A stretch of DNA of 64,000 nucleotides from Azospirillaceae bacterium. GTDB taxonomy: Bacteria; Pseudomonadota; Alphaproteobacteria; Azospirillales; Azospirillaceae. Below are positions 54,731 to 63,500 of the stretch, in pieces. The notes beneath the pieces were generated by a model. That model was not told where the DNA came from, made no database searches, and saw nothing but the letters and a program-made list of their open reading frames with translations. Made by a program: the position numbers and the translations under genes. The stretch spans positions 434,001 through 498,000 of the forward strand of contig JAPWJW010000002.1 in the NCBI GenBank assembly GCA_028283825.1. The letters are read 5' to 3'. Position 1 is the first letter of the stretch. The number at the start of each line of letters is the position of its first letter.

Positions 54731-55498
54731 ATGCGCGCCCCCCACCACCTTCGCAACCTGTGCCTCGCCGCGGCGGCCTTCTTCAGCATGGCGGCGGCAC
54801 CCGCCGTCGCGTCAGCCGAGCCCGCCAAGAACGTGATCCTCGTCCACGGCGCCTGGGGCGATGGGTCGAGCTGGTCCAAGATCATTCCGATCCTGAAGGC
54901 CAAGGGCCTGAACGTGACGGCGGTTCAGCTGCCGCTGACCTCCCTGGCCGATGATGCCGCCACGGTCAGCCGGGCCATCGCGCTTGAGGACGGCCCGGTC
55001 GTCCTGGTCGGCCATTCCTACGGCGGTGCCGTGATCACCGAGGCCGGCAGCGATCCCAAGGTCTCAGCCCTGGTCTATGTCGCCGCCTTCGCGCCCGACG
55101 CGGGGCAATCCGCCGGCAGCGTCAGCGCCGCGGTCCCGCCCGCCCCGATGGGGGCGGAGGTCCGGCCCGATGCCCAGGGCTTCCTGAAGCTGACCAAGAC
55201 GGGTGTGTACGACGACTTCGCCCAGGATGTGACGCCGGCCGAGAAGCTTCTTCTGCTGGCCACCCAGTCGCCGACCAACGTCAAGGCCCTGGGCGGCACC
55301 GTCACCGTCGCCGCCTGGCATTCGAAGCCGTCCTGGTACATCGTCGCTTCGCAGGATCGGGCCATCCCCCCGGCGCTTGAGGCCCAGATGGCCAAGACCA
55401 TCGGCGCCAAGACCACTACCGTTTCCGGCAGCCATATGATCATGCTGTCGCAATCGTCGGCGGTGGCGTCGGTCATCGAGGACGCGGCGGCCAAGTAG
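54731..55498 (+). CDS. Exported alpha/beta hydrolase
   Basis: A 255-residue hydrolase with a signal peptide (LAAAAFFSMAAAPAVASA). Oxyanion-region VILVHGAWGDGSSW, nucleophile Ser in LVGHSYGGAV, Asp in ASQDRAIPP and His in SGSHMIMLSQ. The pattern is that of small esterase/HNL-like hydrolases (RsbQ/EstC type). ATG 54731 follows AGGAG; an upstream open frame from 54293 is not coding. Periplasmic location predicted; substrate unknown. Confidence 0.85.
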   Translation: MRAPHHLRNLCLAAAAFFSMAAAPAVASAEPAKNVILVHGAWGDGSSWSKIIPILKAKGLNVTAVQLPLTSLADDAATVSRAIALEDGPVVLVGHSYGGAVITEAGSDPKVSALVYVAAFAPDAGQSAGSVSAAVPPAPMGAEVRPDAQGFLKLTKTGVYDDFAQDVTPAEKLLLLATQSPTNVKALGGTVTVAAWHSKPSWYIVASQDRAIPPALEAQMAKTIGAKTTTVSGSHMIMLSQSSAVASVIEDAAAK

Positions 55499-55588
55499 GC
55501 GGCCTGCCGGATCGAACGGCGCCCGGGCGGTGGCAAAAGCCGCCCGGGGTGCCCGGGACGGGGTACATCCCAACCAATGGAGGTCGTG

Positions 55589-57229
55589 ATGAATGGACAA
55601 GGATCAGGCGGGACCATGGGTTGGCCGCTGCTTCGCGATCCCAGGCGCAACCGCGGCAGCGCCTACACCGAGGCGGAGCGCCAGCACTACGGGCTGGAAG
55701 GGCTGCTGCCGCCGGCGGTGAGTTCGCTGGAACATCAGGTCGCCCGCATCCGCGCGGAACTCGACCGGGTGGAGGACGACCTGCAGAAGTATCTCGTGCT
55801 GTCAGACCTGCAATCCCGCAACGAGACCCTGTTCTTCGCCGTGCTCATGTCCGATCCGGCACGCTTCATGCCAATCGTCTACACGCCGACGGTGGGTGAG
55901 GCCTGCCAGAAGTTTGATCACATATTCCGCGCGGCGCGCGGCGTTTACCTGCCCATCACCGCCAAGGGCCGGCTGCGGACGCTGCTCGGCAACTGGCCCC
56001 AGAAGGACGTCCGTTTCATCGTGGTGACCGACGGCGAACGCATCCTGGGGCTTGGCGACCTGGGCGTCGGCGGCATGGGCATCCCCATCGGGAAACTGGC
56101 CCTCTACACCGCCTGCGCCGGCGTCCCTCCGGAATACTGCCTGCCGGTGACCCTGGATGTCGGCACCAATACCCAGAGCCTGATCGACGATCCCCTCTAT
56201 CTGGGCTTGCGCCAGCCGCGCGTGCGCGGCGCGGCCTACGATGCCTTCATCGATGAATTCGTCGCGGCCGTGCAGGACCTTTATCCCCGCTGCTGCATCC
56301 AGTGGGAGGATTTCGCCAACTTCAACGCCGTGTCGATCCTGAACCGCTACCGCGACCAGGTCTGCACCTACAACGATGATATCCAGGGCACCGCCGCTGT
56401 GGCCCTGGCGGGGATTTACGGCGCTCTGCGCCTCACCGGCACGGCGCTGACCGAGCAGCGCTTCCTGTTCTGCGGCGGCGGATCCGCCGCCACCGGCATC
56501 GCCGAATTGATCAGCCAGGCCATGGTTCTGGAGGGGCTGTCGCTGGATGAGGCGCGGGCGCGCAACGCCCTGTTCGATGTCAATGGCCTGATGACGGCCG
56601 CCCGCGACGACCTGGCGGATTTCCAGAAGCCGTTCGCCATCGACCATCCGCCGGTCGGGGCCTTCGCCGACGCCGTCCGGGCGCTGAAACCGACCGCCAT
56701 CATCGGCGTGTCCACCGTGCCGAAGCTGTTCAACCAGGAGGTCATCGCCGCCATGGCGGCGATCAACGACCGGCCGATCATATTCCCCTTCACCAACCCC
56801 ACCTCCCGTTCGGAATGCACGGCGCGGGAGGCCTATCAGTGGTCAGGGGGCCGGGCGATCTTCGCCAGCGGCAGCCCCTTTCCGCCGCTCACCGTCGATG
56901 GCCGCAGCTTCACGCCGGGGCAGGGCAACAACGTCTACATCTTCCCCGCCATGGGCCTTGCCGTCTACGCGACCGAGGCGACGCGGGTGACCCAGGAGAT
57001 GTTCATCATCGCGGCCAAGGCCGTGGCCGAGCAGGTTCCCGGGGAGAACCTCGACATCGGGCTGATCTATCCGGCCCAGGACCGGATCTTCGAAGCCTCG
57101 GTCCATGTCGCGGCGAAGGTCGCGGAGTATATTTTCGACCAGGGCCTGGCCCGTTGTCCGCGTCCGGCCGACGTGGCCGCCCATATCGCCGCCATGACTT
57201 ACAAGGCGGAATACGGGCAACCCGCTTGA
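55589..57229 (+). CDS. NAD(P)-dependent malic enzyme (SfcA/MaeA-like)
   Basis: A 546-residue malic enzyme of the large single-enzyme type, without the phosphotransacetylase tail. The Tyr catalytic region is MPIVYTPTVGEAC, the malate site TDGERILGLGDLGVGGMGIPIGK region (about 155-175), the metal site WEDFANFNA, and the NAD fold FLFCGGGSAATGIA. It makes pyruvate and CO2 from malate. ATG 55589 follows GGAGG. NAD versus NADP preference not decided. Confidence 0.92.
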   Translation: MNGQGSGGTMGWPLLRDPRRNRGSAYTEAERQHYGLEGLLPPAVSSLEHQVARIRAELDRVEDDLQKYLVLSDLQSRNETLFFAVLMSDPARFMPIVYTPTVGEACQKFDHIFRAARGVYLPITAKGRLRTLLGNWPQKDVRFIVVTDGERILGLGDLGVGGMGIPIGKLALYTACAGVPPEYCLPVTLDVGTNTQSLIDDPLYLGLRQPRVRGAAYDAFIDEFVAAVQDLYPRCCIQWEDFANFNAVSILNRYRDQVCTYNDDIQGTAAVALAGIYGALRLTGTALTEQRFLFCGGGSAATGIAELISQAMVLEGLSLDEARARNALFDVNGLMTAARDDLADFQKPFAIDHPPVGAFADAVRALKPTAIIGVSTVPKLFNQEVIAAMAAINDRPIIFPFTNPTSRSECTAREAYQWSGGRAIFASGSPFPPLTVDGRSFTPGQGNNVYIFPAMGLAVYATEATRVTQEMFIIAAKAVAEQVPGENLDIGLIYPAQDRIFEASVHVAAKVAEYIFDQGLARCPRPADVAAHIAAMTYKAEYGQPA

Positions 57230-57747
57230 GGGGGCGTCCAGCATTTGAGTGGGCGCCGAGGTGGAATCCCGGAAATTGCGGGCCACCTTGGTGAAGATCG
57301 CAACCGCCGGATGGGGCGGATGCCATGGCGAACGGCACGTCCGCAGCACCGCACCACGGGGATTCCGGACGCGCCCCCTGACACGCAGGTGGGTCACCTC
57401 CCTGATGGTCGCAATCATTTCGGACGTTCGGTTAATAATTTCTCCCGCTATAGGATAGCTTGACTCTCAAAAATAAACCTGCGATTTTACCGCGAAGCAT
57501 GGGTGGCATTGACCGATCCCGCTTATTGTTCCATTTACGTCCGGCTTTTCGGAAGCTTCCAAAATATTGAAGCGAATGCGTGATACGTACTGAGAGATCA
57601 GTAGATGTCGCCTGTAAGTGGTACGCACGCCTTTCCGGCCTGATTTCCCATTTTTATCATGACCGTATGGGTCATTTCGGGAATCCGAATCTCAATCATA
57701 TTACATGCGGCGCCGGTGGTTTATCCAAGGCGCACTGATGGTTCTGA

Positions 57748-57777
57748 TTGTCATAAAATATTTATATATTGCATAAT
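57748..57777 (+). promoter_or_regulatory. Probable sigma-70 promoter of the NRPS cluster
   Basis: TTGTCA (57748-57753), an 18-bp spacer and CATAAT (57772-57777) match the -35/-10 consensus closely. Transcription would start near 57784 and give a leader of about 125 nt. Confidence 0.5.
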
Positions 57778-57841
57778 GTATTCATATAAAAATGAATCTA
57801 TATTGGTATGTGTTTCATTTTTTAATAAAAAATACTGCATG

Positions 57842-57864
57842 TCGGCAAGTCTTTGCCGATTTTT
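57842..57864 (+). terminator. Leader terminator (possible attenuator) before the NRPS cluster
   Basis: TCGGCAA (57842-57848), loop GTCT, TTGCCGA (57853-57859), then TTTTT. It lies between the promoter and the first gene, 45 bp before its start. A competing pairing of TTTGCC (57852-57857) with GGCAAA (57881-57886) could break the stem, so conditional read-through is possible. Confidence 0.6.
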
Positions 57865-57909
57865 ATCTTCATTTTCTGCAGGCAAATGAACCTTTTAAAG
57901 GAGGAAGCC

Positions 57910-58641
57910 ATGTCTGTTGCGGAAGTTCTGCCGAACAACGCCGCTGGGTTGAAAATCGACCAGATCGAAGCCATTCGGCAGCGTGTCGATGCGCGGCGCA
58001 TGTTGCGTATTCCGTTCTTCGTCGAACTCAAGGACCGGGCCTTGAATCAGGACGAGATGCGGGATTTCTTTCTTCAGTATTACTCTATCGTGAAAACATC
58101 ATATCGCATGCTGGCGGCCGGCATATTGAACGCGCAGCCGGAAGATACCGACACCATTGGGCATCTTCTGCGTTTTCTCGATACGGAGTCCGGTGGCGAG
58201 ACCAACCACCTCACGCACTATTTGCGCTGGGCGGAGCACTTCGGCGTCAGCGTCGAGGACTTGGCCTCCAGCCAGCCCAACCAGACGTCGCGTGCGTTCG
58301 ACGAAATCCTGATGGGCTATTTCTCCACCAACGACAGTTTTGTCCATCGCGCCGCCCAGCTGGGGCTTGAGGATTGCGCCCAGGTCCTGATCGAAGGGCT
58401 GGACCAGGGCTTCCGCAAATACGACATCCCCACGCGCGCCTACGGCTATCTGATGATCCACCTGCTGCTGGAAAATGACGAAGACGGCCACAGCCGCTGG
58501 GCCATTGACTCCCTGGCCGGCGCGCCGGATCTGGCCGCGCGTCGGCAGGAACTCGAGGCCATCTACAACCGCGTCTATGGCGCTTTCGAGAATGTCTTCA
58601 ATGGCATTCACGAGGAATGGCAGCGGCGCACCCGTCACTAG
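57910..58641 (+). CDS. Haem-oxygenase-fold protein, putative diiron oxygenase/oxidase
   Basis: A 243-residue helical protein with a perfect AAAGGAGG site before ATG 57910. The spacing Glu93-x6-His100 (DTESGGETNH) matches the first ligand pair of haem-oxygenase-like diiron oxygenases (CADD/SznF type). The second set is approximate: His184, Glu188 and His194 in HLLLENDEDGH, with three residues more than the usual H-x3-D-x2-H. Related proteins include TenA/PqqC-like enzymes. It opens the NRPS cluster, so it may oxidise an amino acid or peptide intermediate. Function not certain. Confidence 0.65.
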   Translation: MSVAEVLPNNAAGLKIDQIEAIRQRVDARRMLRIPFFVELKDRALNQDEMRDFFLQYYSIVKTSYRMLAAGILNAQPEDTDTIGHLLRFLDTESGGETNHLTHYLRWAEHFGVSVEDLASSQPNQTSRAFDEILMGYFSTNDSFVHRAAQLGLEDCAQVLIEGLDQGFRKYDIPTRAYGYLMIHLLLENDEDGHSRWAIDSLAGAPDLAARRQELEAIYNRVYGAFENVFNGIHEEWQRRTRH

Positions 58642-58665
58642 GCGCTGTGCGCCCGCCTGAGGACG

Positions 58666-58697
58666 CCCGGCCCCAACCGTCCGCAACCGGGGCCGGG
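58666..58697. other. Hairpin between first NRPS-cluster gene and mbtH
   Basis: CCCGGCCCC (58666-58674) and GGGGCCGGG (58689-58697) form a 9-bp stem without a T tract. A second GGCGCC/GGCGCC pairing follows. May protect or partly block the transcript between the two genes. Confidence 0.45.
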
Positions 58698-58770
58698 TGC
58701 CGGAAGGGCGCCGCCGGGCGGGCGCCGGAATCGGTACCCGCGCAACCAACGCGTTGCAGGAGCATTTGCC

Positions 58771-59010
58771 ATGCCGAACGATGACGACGACGCGGCGTTG
58801 TACCTAGTGGTGGTCAACGACGAGGAACAATATTCGATTTGGCCAACCGGTCGCGACCTGCCCAGCGGCTGGCGGGGGGTGACCGGGCCGGCGATCAAGG
58901 CCGACTGCCTGGCCCATATCTCGCGGGTCTGGGTTGATATGCGACCGGCTTCGCTGCGCCGTCCGGTCGGGGGTGGAACGGATGCGGCGGGGACGATGCC
59001 GAATGGCTGA
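58771..59010 (+). CDS. MbtH-family NRPS helper protein
   Basis: A 79-residue protein with the MbtH pattern: NDEEQYSIWP near residues 16-25, SGWRGV, CLAHISRVWVDMRPASLR. MbtH proteins bind the adenylation domain and activate it. The three expected Trp are present. ATG 58771 has AGGAG eight bases upstream. The stop overlaps the start of the condensation-domain gene by 8 bp, so expression is coupled. Confidence 0.93.
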   Translation: MPNDDDDAALYLVVVNDEEQYSIWPTGRDLPSGWRGVTGPAIKADCLAHISRVWVDMRPASLRRPVGGGTDAAGTMPNG

Positions 59011-60559
59011 CCTCGCCGCCCGCCTCTCCAATCTTTCAGTGGACCAACGGGCCTTGCTGCAAAGCCGCTTGCAGGCGGCCCGCGCCGGACAGGCGTCGAC
59101 CGCGGGCACGTCGGCCGCCATCACACGGCTGACGCGCGACCGCGACGTCTTCCCCCTATCCTTCGCCCAGGAACGGCTCTGGTTCCTGGATCAGCTTCAG
59201 CCTTACAGCGCCGCTTACAACATACCGGAGGTCTACAGCTTCTCCGGCCCGCTGAACGTGGAGGCGCTGGAGCGTGCCCTGCAGGAGATCCTGCGCCGGC
59301 ACGAGGTGTTGCGCAGCCGCTTCGTGGTGCGGGAAGGACAGCCGGCGCAGTGCATCGACCCGCCCCCGGCGCCGGTCCTGCGCATGGTGGATTTGCGGCC
59401 GCTGGCGGCCGACGCCCGGCCGGCCGCATTGCAGCGCCTGGTCATGGAGGCGGCGGGCACCGTGTTCGATCTGTCCGCGGGCCTATTGCTGCGGGCGACC
59501 CTGGTCGCGCTGGGCGACGCCGACCACGTCCTGCTGGTGACGATGCACCACATCGTGTCGGACGGGTGGTCGATGGCCATCTTCGCCCGCGAGTTGACCC
59601 AGCTCTACCAGGCCTATTACGCCGGACAGCCCTCACCCCTGGCGGAGCTTCCGATCCAATATGTGGACTTCGCCCACTGGCAACGGCACTGGCTGTCCGG
59701 TGCGGTGCTTCAACGCCTGCTGGACTATTGGCGCGGACAGCTGGCCGGCGCCCCCGCCATCCTCGCCCTGCCCACGGACCGGCCCCGTCCGCCCATGCAG
59801 ACCTTTGTCGGGGCCCAGTACAATTTTAATGTCGCGCCCGAGGTCACCGCCGCCCTGACCGCCCTGGCGCGGCAGGAAGGTGCCACCCTGTTCATGGTGC
59901 TGCTGGCGACCTTCAAGGCGCTGCTCTACCGCTGGTCCGGGCAGGAGGACATCGTGGTCGGCACCCTGACGGCCGGTCGCAACCGGGTCGACATCGAGGG
60001 GTTGATCGGCTTTTTCGTCAACACCCTGGCGCTGCGCACCGACCTGTCGGGCAACCCCCGTTTCCGCGACCTTGTGCGCCGGGTCCGCACCGTGACGCTG
60101 GAGGGGTTCGCCCACCAGGATCTGCCGTTTGAGAAACTGGTGGGTGAATTGCGGCCGGAGCGGCGCCTCAGCCAGCATCCGCTGTTCCAGGTGCTGTTCG
60201 CCCTGCAGAACATTTCGGCCCAAACCGCGGCGCCGCCGCAAGGGGCATCGCCGCCGCCGGCCGCCGACCCGGCGCCGGTGGCCGCGCGCACGGCGAAGTT
60301 CGACGTGGCCTTGTTCATGAGCCCGTCGGGGGCCGGCCTTGCGGCCTCGTTCGAATACAACGTCGACCTGTTCGACGCGGCGACCATCGCGCGCATGGCG
60401 GCGCATCTGGTGACCCTGCTTGATGGCGTCGTCGCCACGCCGGATCGCCCGATCCTGGACATCCCGCTCGAGGCCGCCGTCCCGTCCGCCGCCGGCCGGG
60501 AACACAGACGCGGCCGGCTGGAAGAAACCTTCGATTTCGAACTGACGCCATCAAGCTGA
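59003..60559 (+). CDS. Free-standing NRPS condensation domain
   Basis: A 518-residue single condensation domain of LCL type. After an N-terminal helical stretch (about 45 residues), C1 is SFAQERLWFLDQL, the catalytic motif is HHIVSDG with His182/His183 and Asp187, and the later IEGLIGFFVNTLALR and HQDLPFEKLV motifs are present. Intact active site. No adenylation or carrier domain is fused, so it must act in trans. The neighbouring NRPS starts with only half a C domain, which this protein could complement (inference). Confidence 0.9.
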   Translation: MADLAARLSNLSVDQRALLQSRLQAARAGQASTAGTSAAITRLTRDRDVFPLSFAQERLWFLDQLQPYSAAYNIPEVYSFSGPLNVEALERALQEILRRHEVLRSRFVVREGQPAQCIDPPPAPVLRMVDLRPLAADARPAALQRLVMEAAGTVFDLSAGLLLRATLVALGDADHVLLVTMHHIVSDGWSMAIFARELTQLYQAYYAGQPSPLAELPIQYVDFAHWQRHWLSGAVLQRLLDYWRGQLAGAPAILALPTDRPRPPMQTFVGAQYNFNVAPEVTAALTALARQEGATLFMVLLATFKALLYRWSGQEDIVVGTLTAGRNRVDIEGLIGFFVNTLALRTDLSGNPRFRDLVRRVRTVTLEGFAHQDLPFEKLVGELRPERRLSQHPLFQVLFALQNISAQTAAPPQGASPPPAADPAPVAARTAKFDVALFMSPSGAGLAASFEYNVDLFDAATIARMAAHLVTLLDGVVATPDRPILDIPLEAAVPSAAGREHRRGRLEETFDFELTPSS

Positions 60560-60569
60560 GGACCGTCCC

Positions 60570-63500
60570 ATGAGCATGGTTACGGAAGACAAGCTGATTT
60601 TCGACGCGCAGTTGAACGAGGCGCGACGCTATTGGCTGGACACGCTTCCCGCCGGCATCACCCCGACGACCCTGCCCCAGGACGGGTCCCAGGATGGAAC
60701 CGCGCCGGCGTCCACCGCCAGGCCATGGGACGCGGTCATCCTTGAGGGCCTGGGGTCACCGGCCCTCGCGCGCCTCACCAAGGGATCGCCCTTCCTGCTG
60801 TTCAGTTATCTCACCACCGTGGTGGCGCTCTGCCTGCATCGCCATACCGGCAGCGGGACCATCGCCCTGGGCACCCCCGCCCTGGACGGCGTCAACGCCG
60901 TGACCGTCGTGACCGGGGTGACGGACGCCATGCCGGTGCGCCGGCTTCTGGCCGATATGCGCGAAAACCTGCGGCAGGCCTATGACCACGACCACTATCC
61001 GGTCTCGCGGCTGGTCAAGGAATTGGAACTGCCGGCGTCGGGGCCATTCCCGCTGTTCGCGGTCGCGCTGACCCTGGCGGGGCTGCATGGCGAACTTCCG
61101 CCGCTGAACCTGGACCTCATCATCCGCTTCGCCGGGCGGGACGGCGACCTGACGGCGCGGATTGAGTATCGCCGCGATCTTTTCAGTCGCGCCGCGATCG
61201 ACCGTTTCGCCGGCCATCTGCACCAGGTCGCCCAGGCGGCGGTGGCCGACCTGGAACGTCCGGTGGGCGATGTCCCCCTGCTTACGGCCATGGAACACCG
61301 GCAACTGGTCGGCGACTGGAACGACACGGCGGCCGACTATCCGCGGGAAGCGGGCATTCACACCCTGGTCGAACAGCAGGCCGCCCGCACCCCCGATGCG
61401 CCGGCGGTGCGGCAGGGGGGCCGGGTGCTCTCCTACGCCGACCTGAACCGCCGTGCCAACCGGCTGGCGCGGCGGCTGCGCCAGCTGGGTGCCGGCCCGG
61501 ACGTCGCCGTCGGCCTGCTGATGGAACGGTCGCCGGATCTGCTGGTCGCCATCCTGGGAATTCTGAAGGCGGGGGCGGCGTATCTGCCGCTGGACCCGGC
61601 CTGGCCTGACGACCGGCTGGCCCTTGTCGCCGGCGACAGCGCCATACGCCTGATGGTCAGCCGGGCGGACCACGCCCCCCGCCTGCGCCACCTGGAAGGC
61701 GCCCCGCCCCTCACCGTCGTCGCCGTCGATGATCCGGAACTGGAGGCTCTTGAGGGGGCGGATTTGGCGCTGCCGGTCGGCCCCGGCGACGCCGCCTACA
61801 TCCTCTATACCTCCGGCACCACCGGCAAGCCCAAGGGCACCATCGTCCCACACCAGGGGGTGGTCAATTACTGCCACTGGGCGGCGGGCGCCTATCTGGA
61901 TGACCGGCGTCTGGCCTTTCCCCTGTTCTCGCCCATCACCTTCGACCTGACCGTGACCTCGATCTTCGTGCCGTTGATCACGGGGGGCAGCATCGTCGTC
62001 TATCCTGACGACGGCGCCGGCGGCACGCCGTCGATCCTGGCGGTGATGCAGGATGACGCGGTCGATATCATCAAGCTGACCCCGGCCCACCTGCAGCTGG
62101 TCCGCGACGCCGGCATCCGCGCCCCGCGGGTGCGCAAGCTGATCCTGGGCGGCGAGGATCTGAAGACGGCGCTATGCGGTTCGCTGAACGGCGTTTTCCG
62201 CGGCGACATCGAGATATTCAATGAATATGGGCCGACCGAGACCGTCGTCGGCTGCATGATCCATCGCTTCGACCCCGCCGCCGACCGGGGGGGCGCCGTC
62301 CCCATCGGCCGGGCGATCAGCAACGTCCGGCTCTATGTGCTGGACAAGGCGCTGCGCCCGGTGCCCATCGGGGCGCGCGGCGAAATCTTCATCGCCGGGG
62401 ACGGCGTGGCGCGCGGCTATCTGGGCCGGCCGGAGCTGACGGCCGAACGGTTCCTGCCCGACCCCTTCCATGCCGGCGCGCGGATGTATCGCACCGGTGA
62501 CATCGCCCGCTGGCGCGCCTCCGGGGTGATGGAATATTTCGGCCGCGCCGACCACCAGGTCAAGATCCGGGGCGCGCGGGTGGAACTGGGCGAGGTCGAG
62601 GCGGCGCTGGCCGCCCATCCCGCGGTCCGGGAATGCGTGGTCGATGTCGTCCATCACGGCAAGGTCGGGGGCGGGGACCGGCCGCTTGCGCCGACCTACT
62701 GCGCGCGCTGCGGCCTGCCCTCCAACTATCCCGGCGTCAGCTTCGACGGGGAGGGCGTCTGCAACCATTGCCACAACTTCGAGTTCTATCGGGACAAGGC
62801 CAAAGCCTATTTCCGCCCCATGGACGATCTCAGCGGGCTGTTCGCCGAGGCCAAGGCCCGCAGCCGCGGCGACTACGACTGCATGGTGCTGTACAGTGGC
62901 GGCAAGGACAGCACCTATGTGCTGTGCCGGGTCGTGGCCATGGGCATGCGGGTCCTGGCCTTCACCCTGGACAACGGCTACCTGTCGGAGCAGGCGAAGG
63001 ACAACATCCGCCGCGTGGTGGGGGCGCTGGGCGTCGATCACGTCTTCGGCGAAACGCCGTTCATGCGCGATATCTTCGCCGAAAGCCTGCGGCGCAACAG
63101 CAACGTCTGCAACGGCTGTTTCAAGACCATCTACACCATCGCCATCAACCTGGCCAAGGAAAGGGGCATACCCTGCATCGTGACCGGCCTGTCACGGGGC
63201 CAGCTCTTTGAAACGCGGCTGGCCGAACTGTACCAGAACAACGTTTTCGATCCCGACACCATCGACCGCATGGTCCTGGATGCCCGGAAACTCTATCACC
63301 GGGCCGAGGACGTCATTTCCCGGTCGCTCGACGTCCGCATCTTCCAGGACGACGCGACCTTTGAGATCGTCAAGATCATCGATTTCTATCGCTATTGCGA
63401 CGTGGAGCTGGACGAGCTTTATCGCTTCATCAAGGCCCAGGTGCCCTGGAGCCGGCCCATGGACACCGGCCGGTCGACCAACTGCCTCATCAATGAGGTG

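Larger units (their letters stand above)
57230..57909 (+). other. AT-rich leader of the NRPS cluster
   Basis: A 680-bp gene-free stretch, strongly A/T-rich from about 57420 to 57890 in an otherwise GC-rich window. It holds an inverted repeat ATGACC/GGTCAT (57659-57675), a good promoter (57748-57777) and a leader terminator (57842-57864). Looks like the control region of the biosynthetic genes that follow. Its composition suggests the cluster edge was acquired. Confidence 0.6.

Noticed and set aside
57610-57632. CTGTAAGTGGTACG-like lux-box half
   Set aside because: Only half matches a quorum-sensing box and the dyad is absent; no LuxR/LuxI gene in the window.
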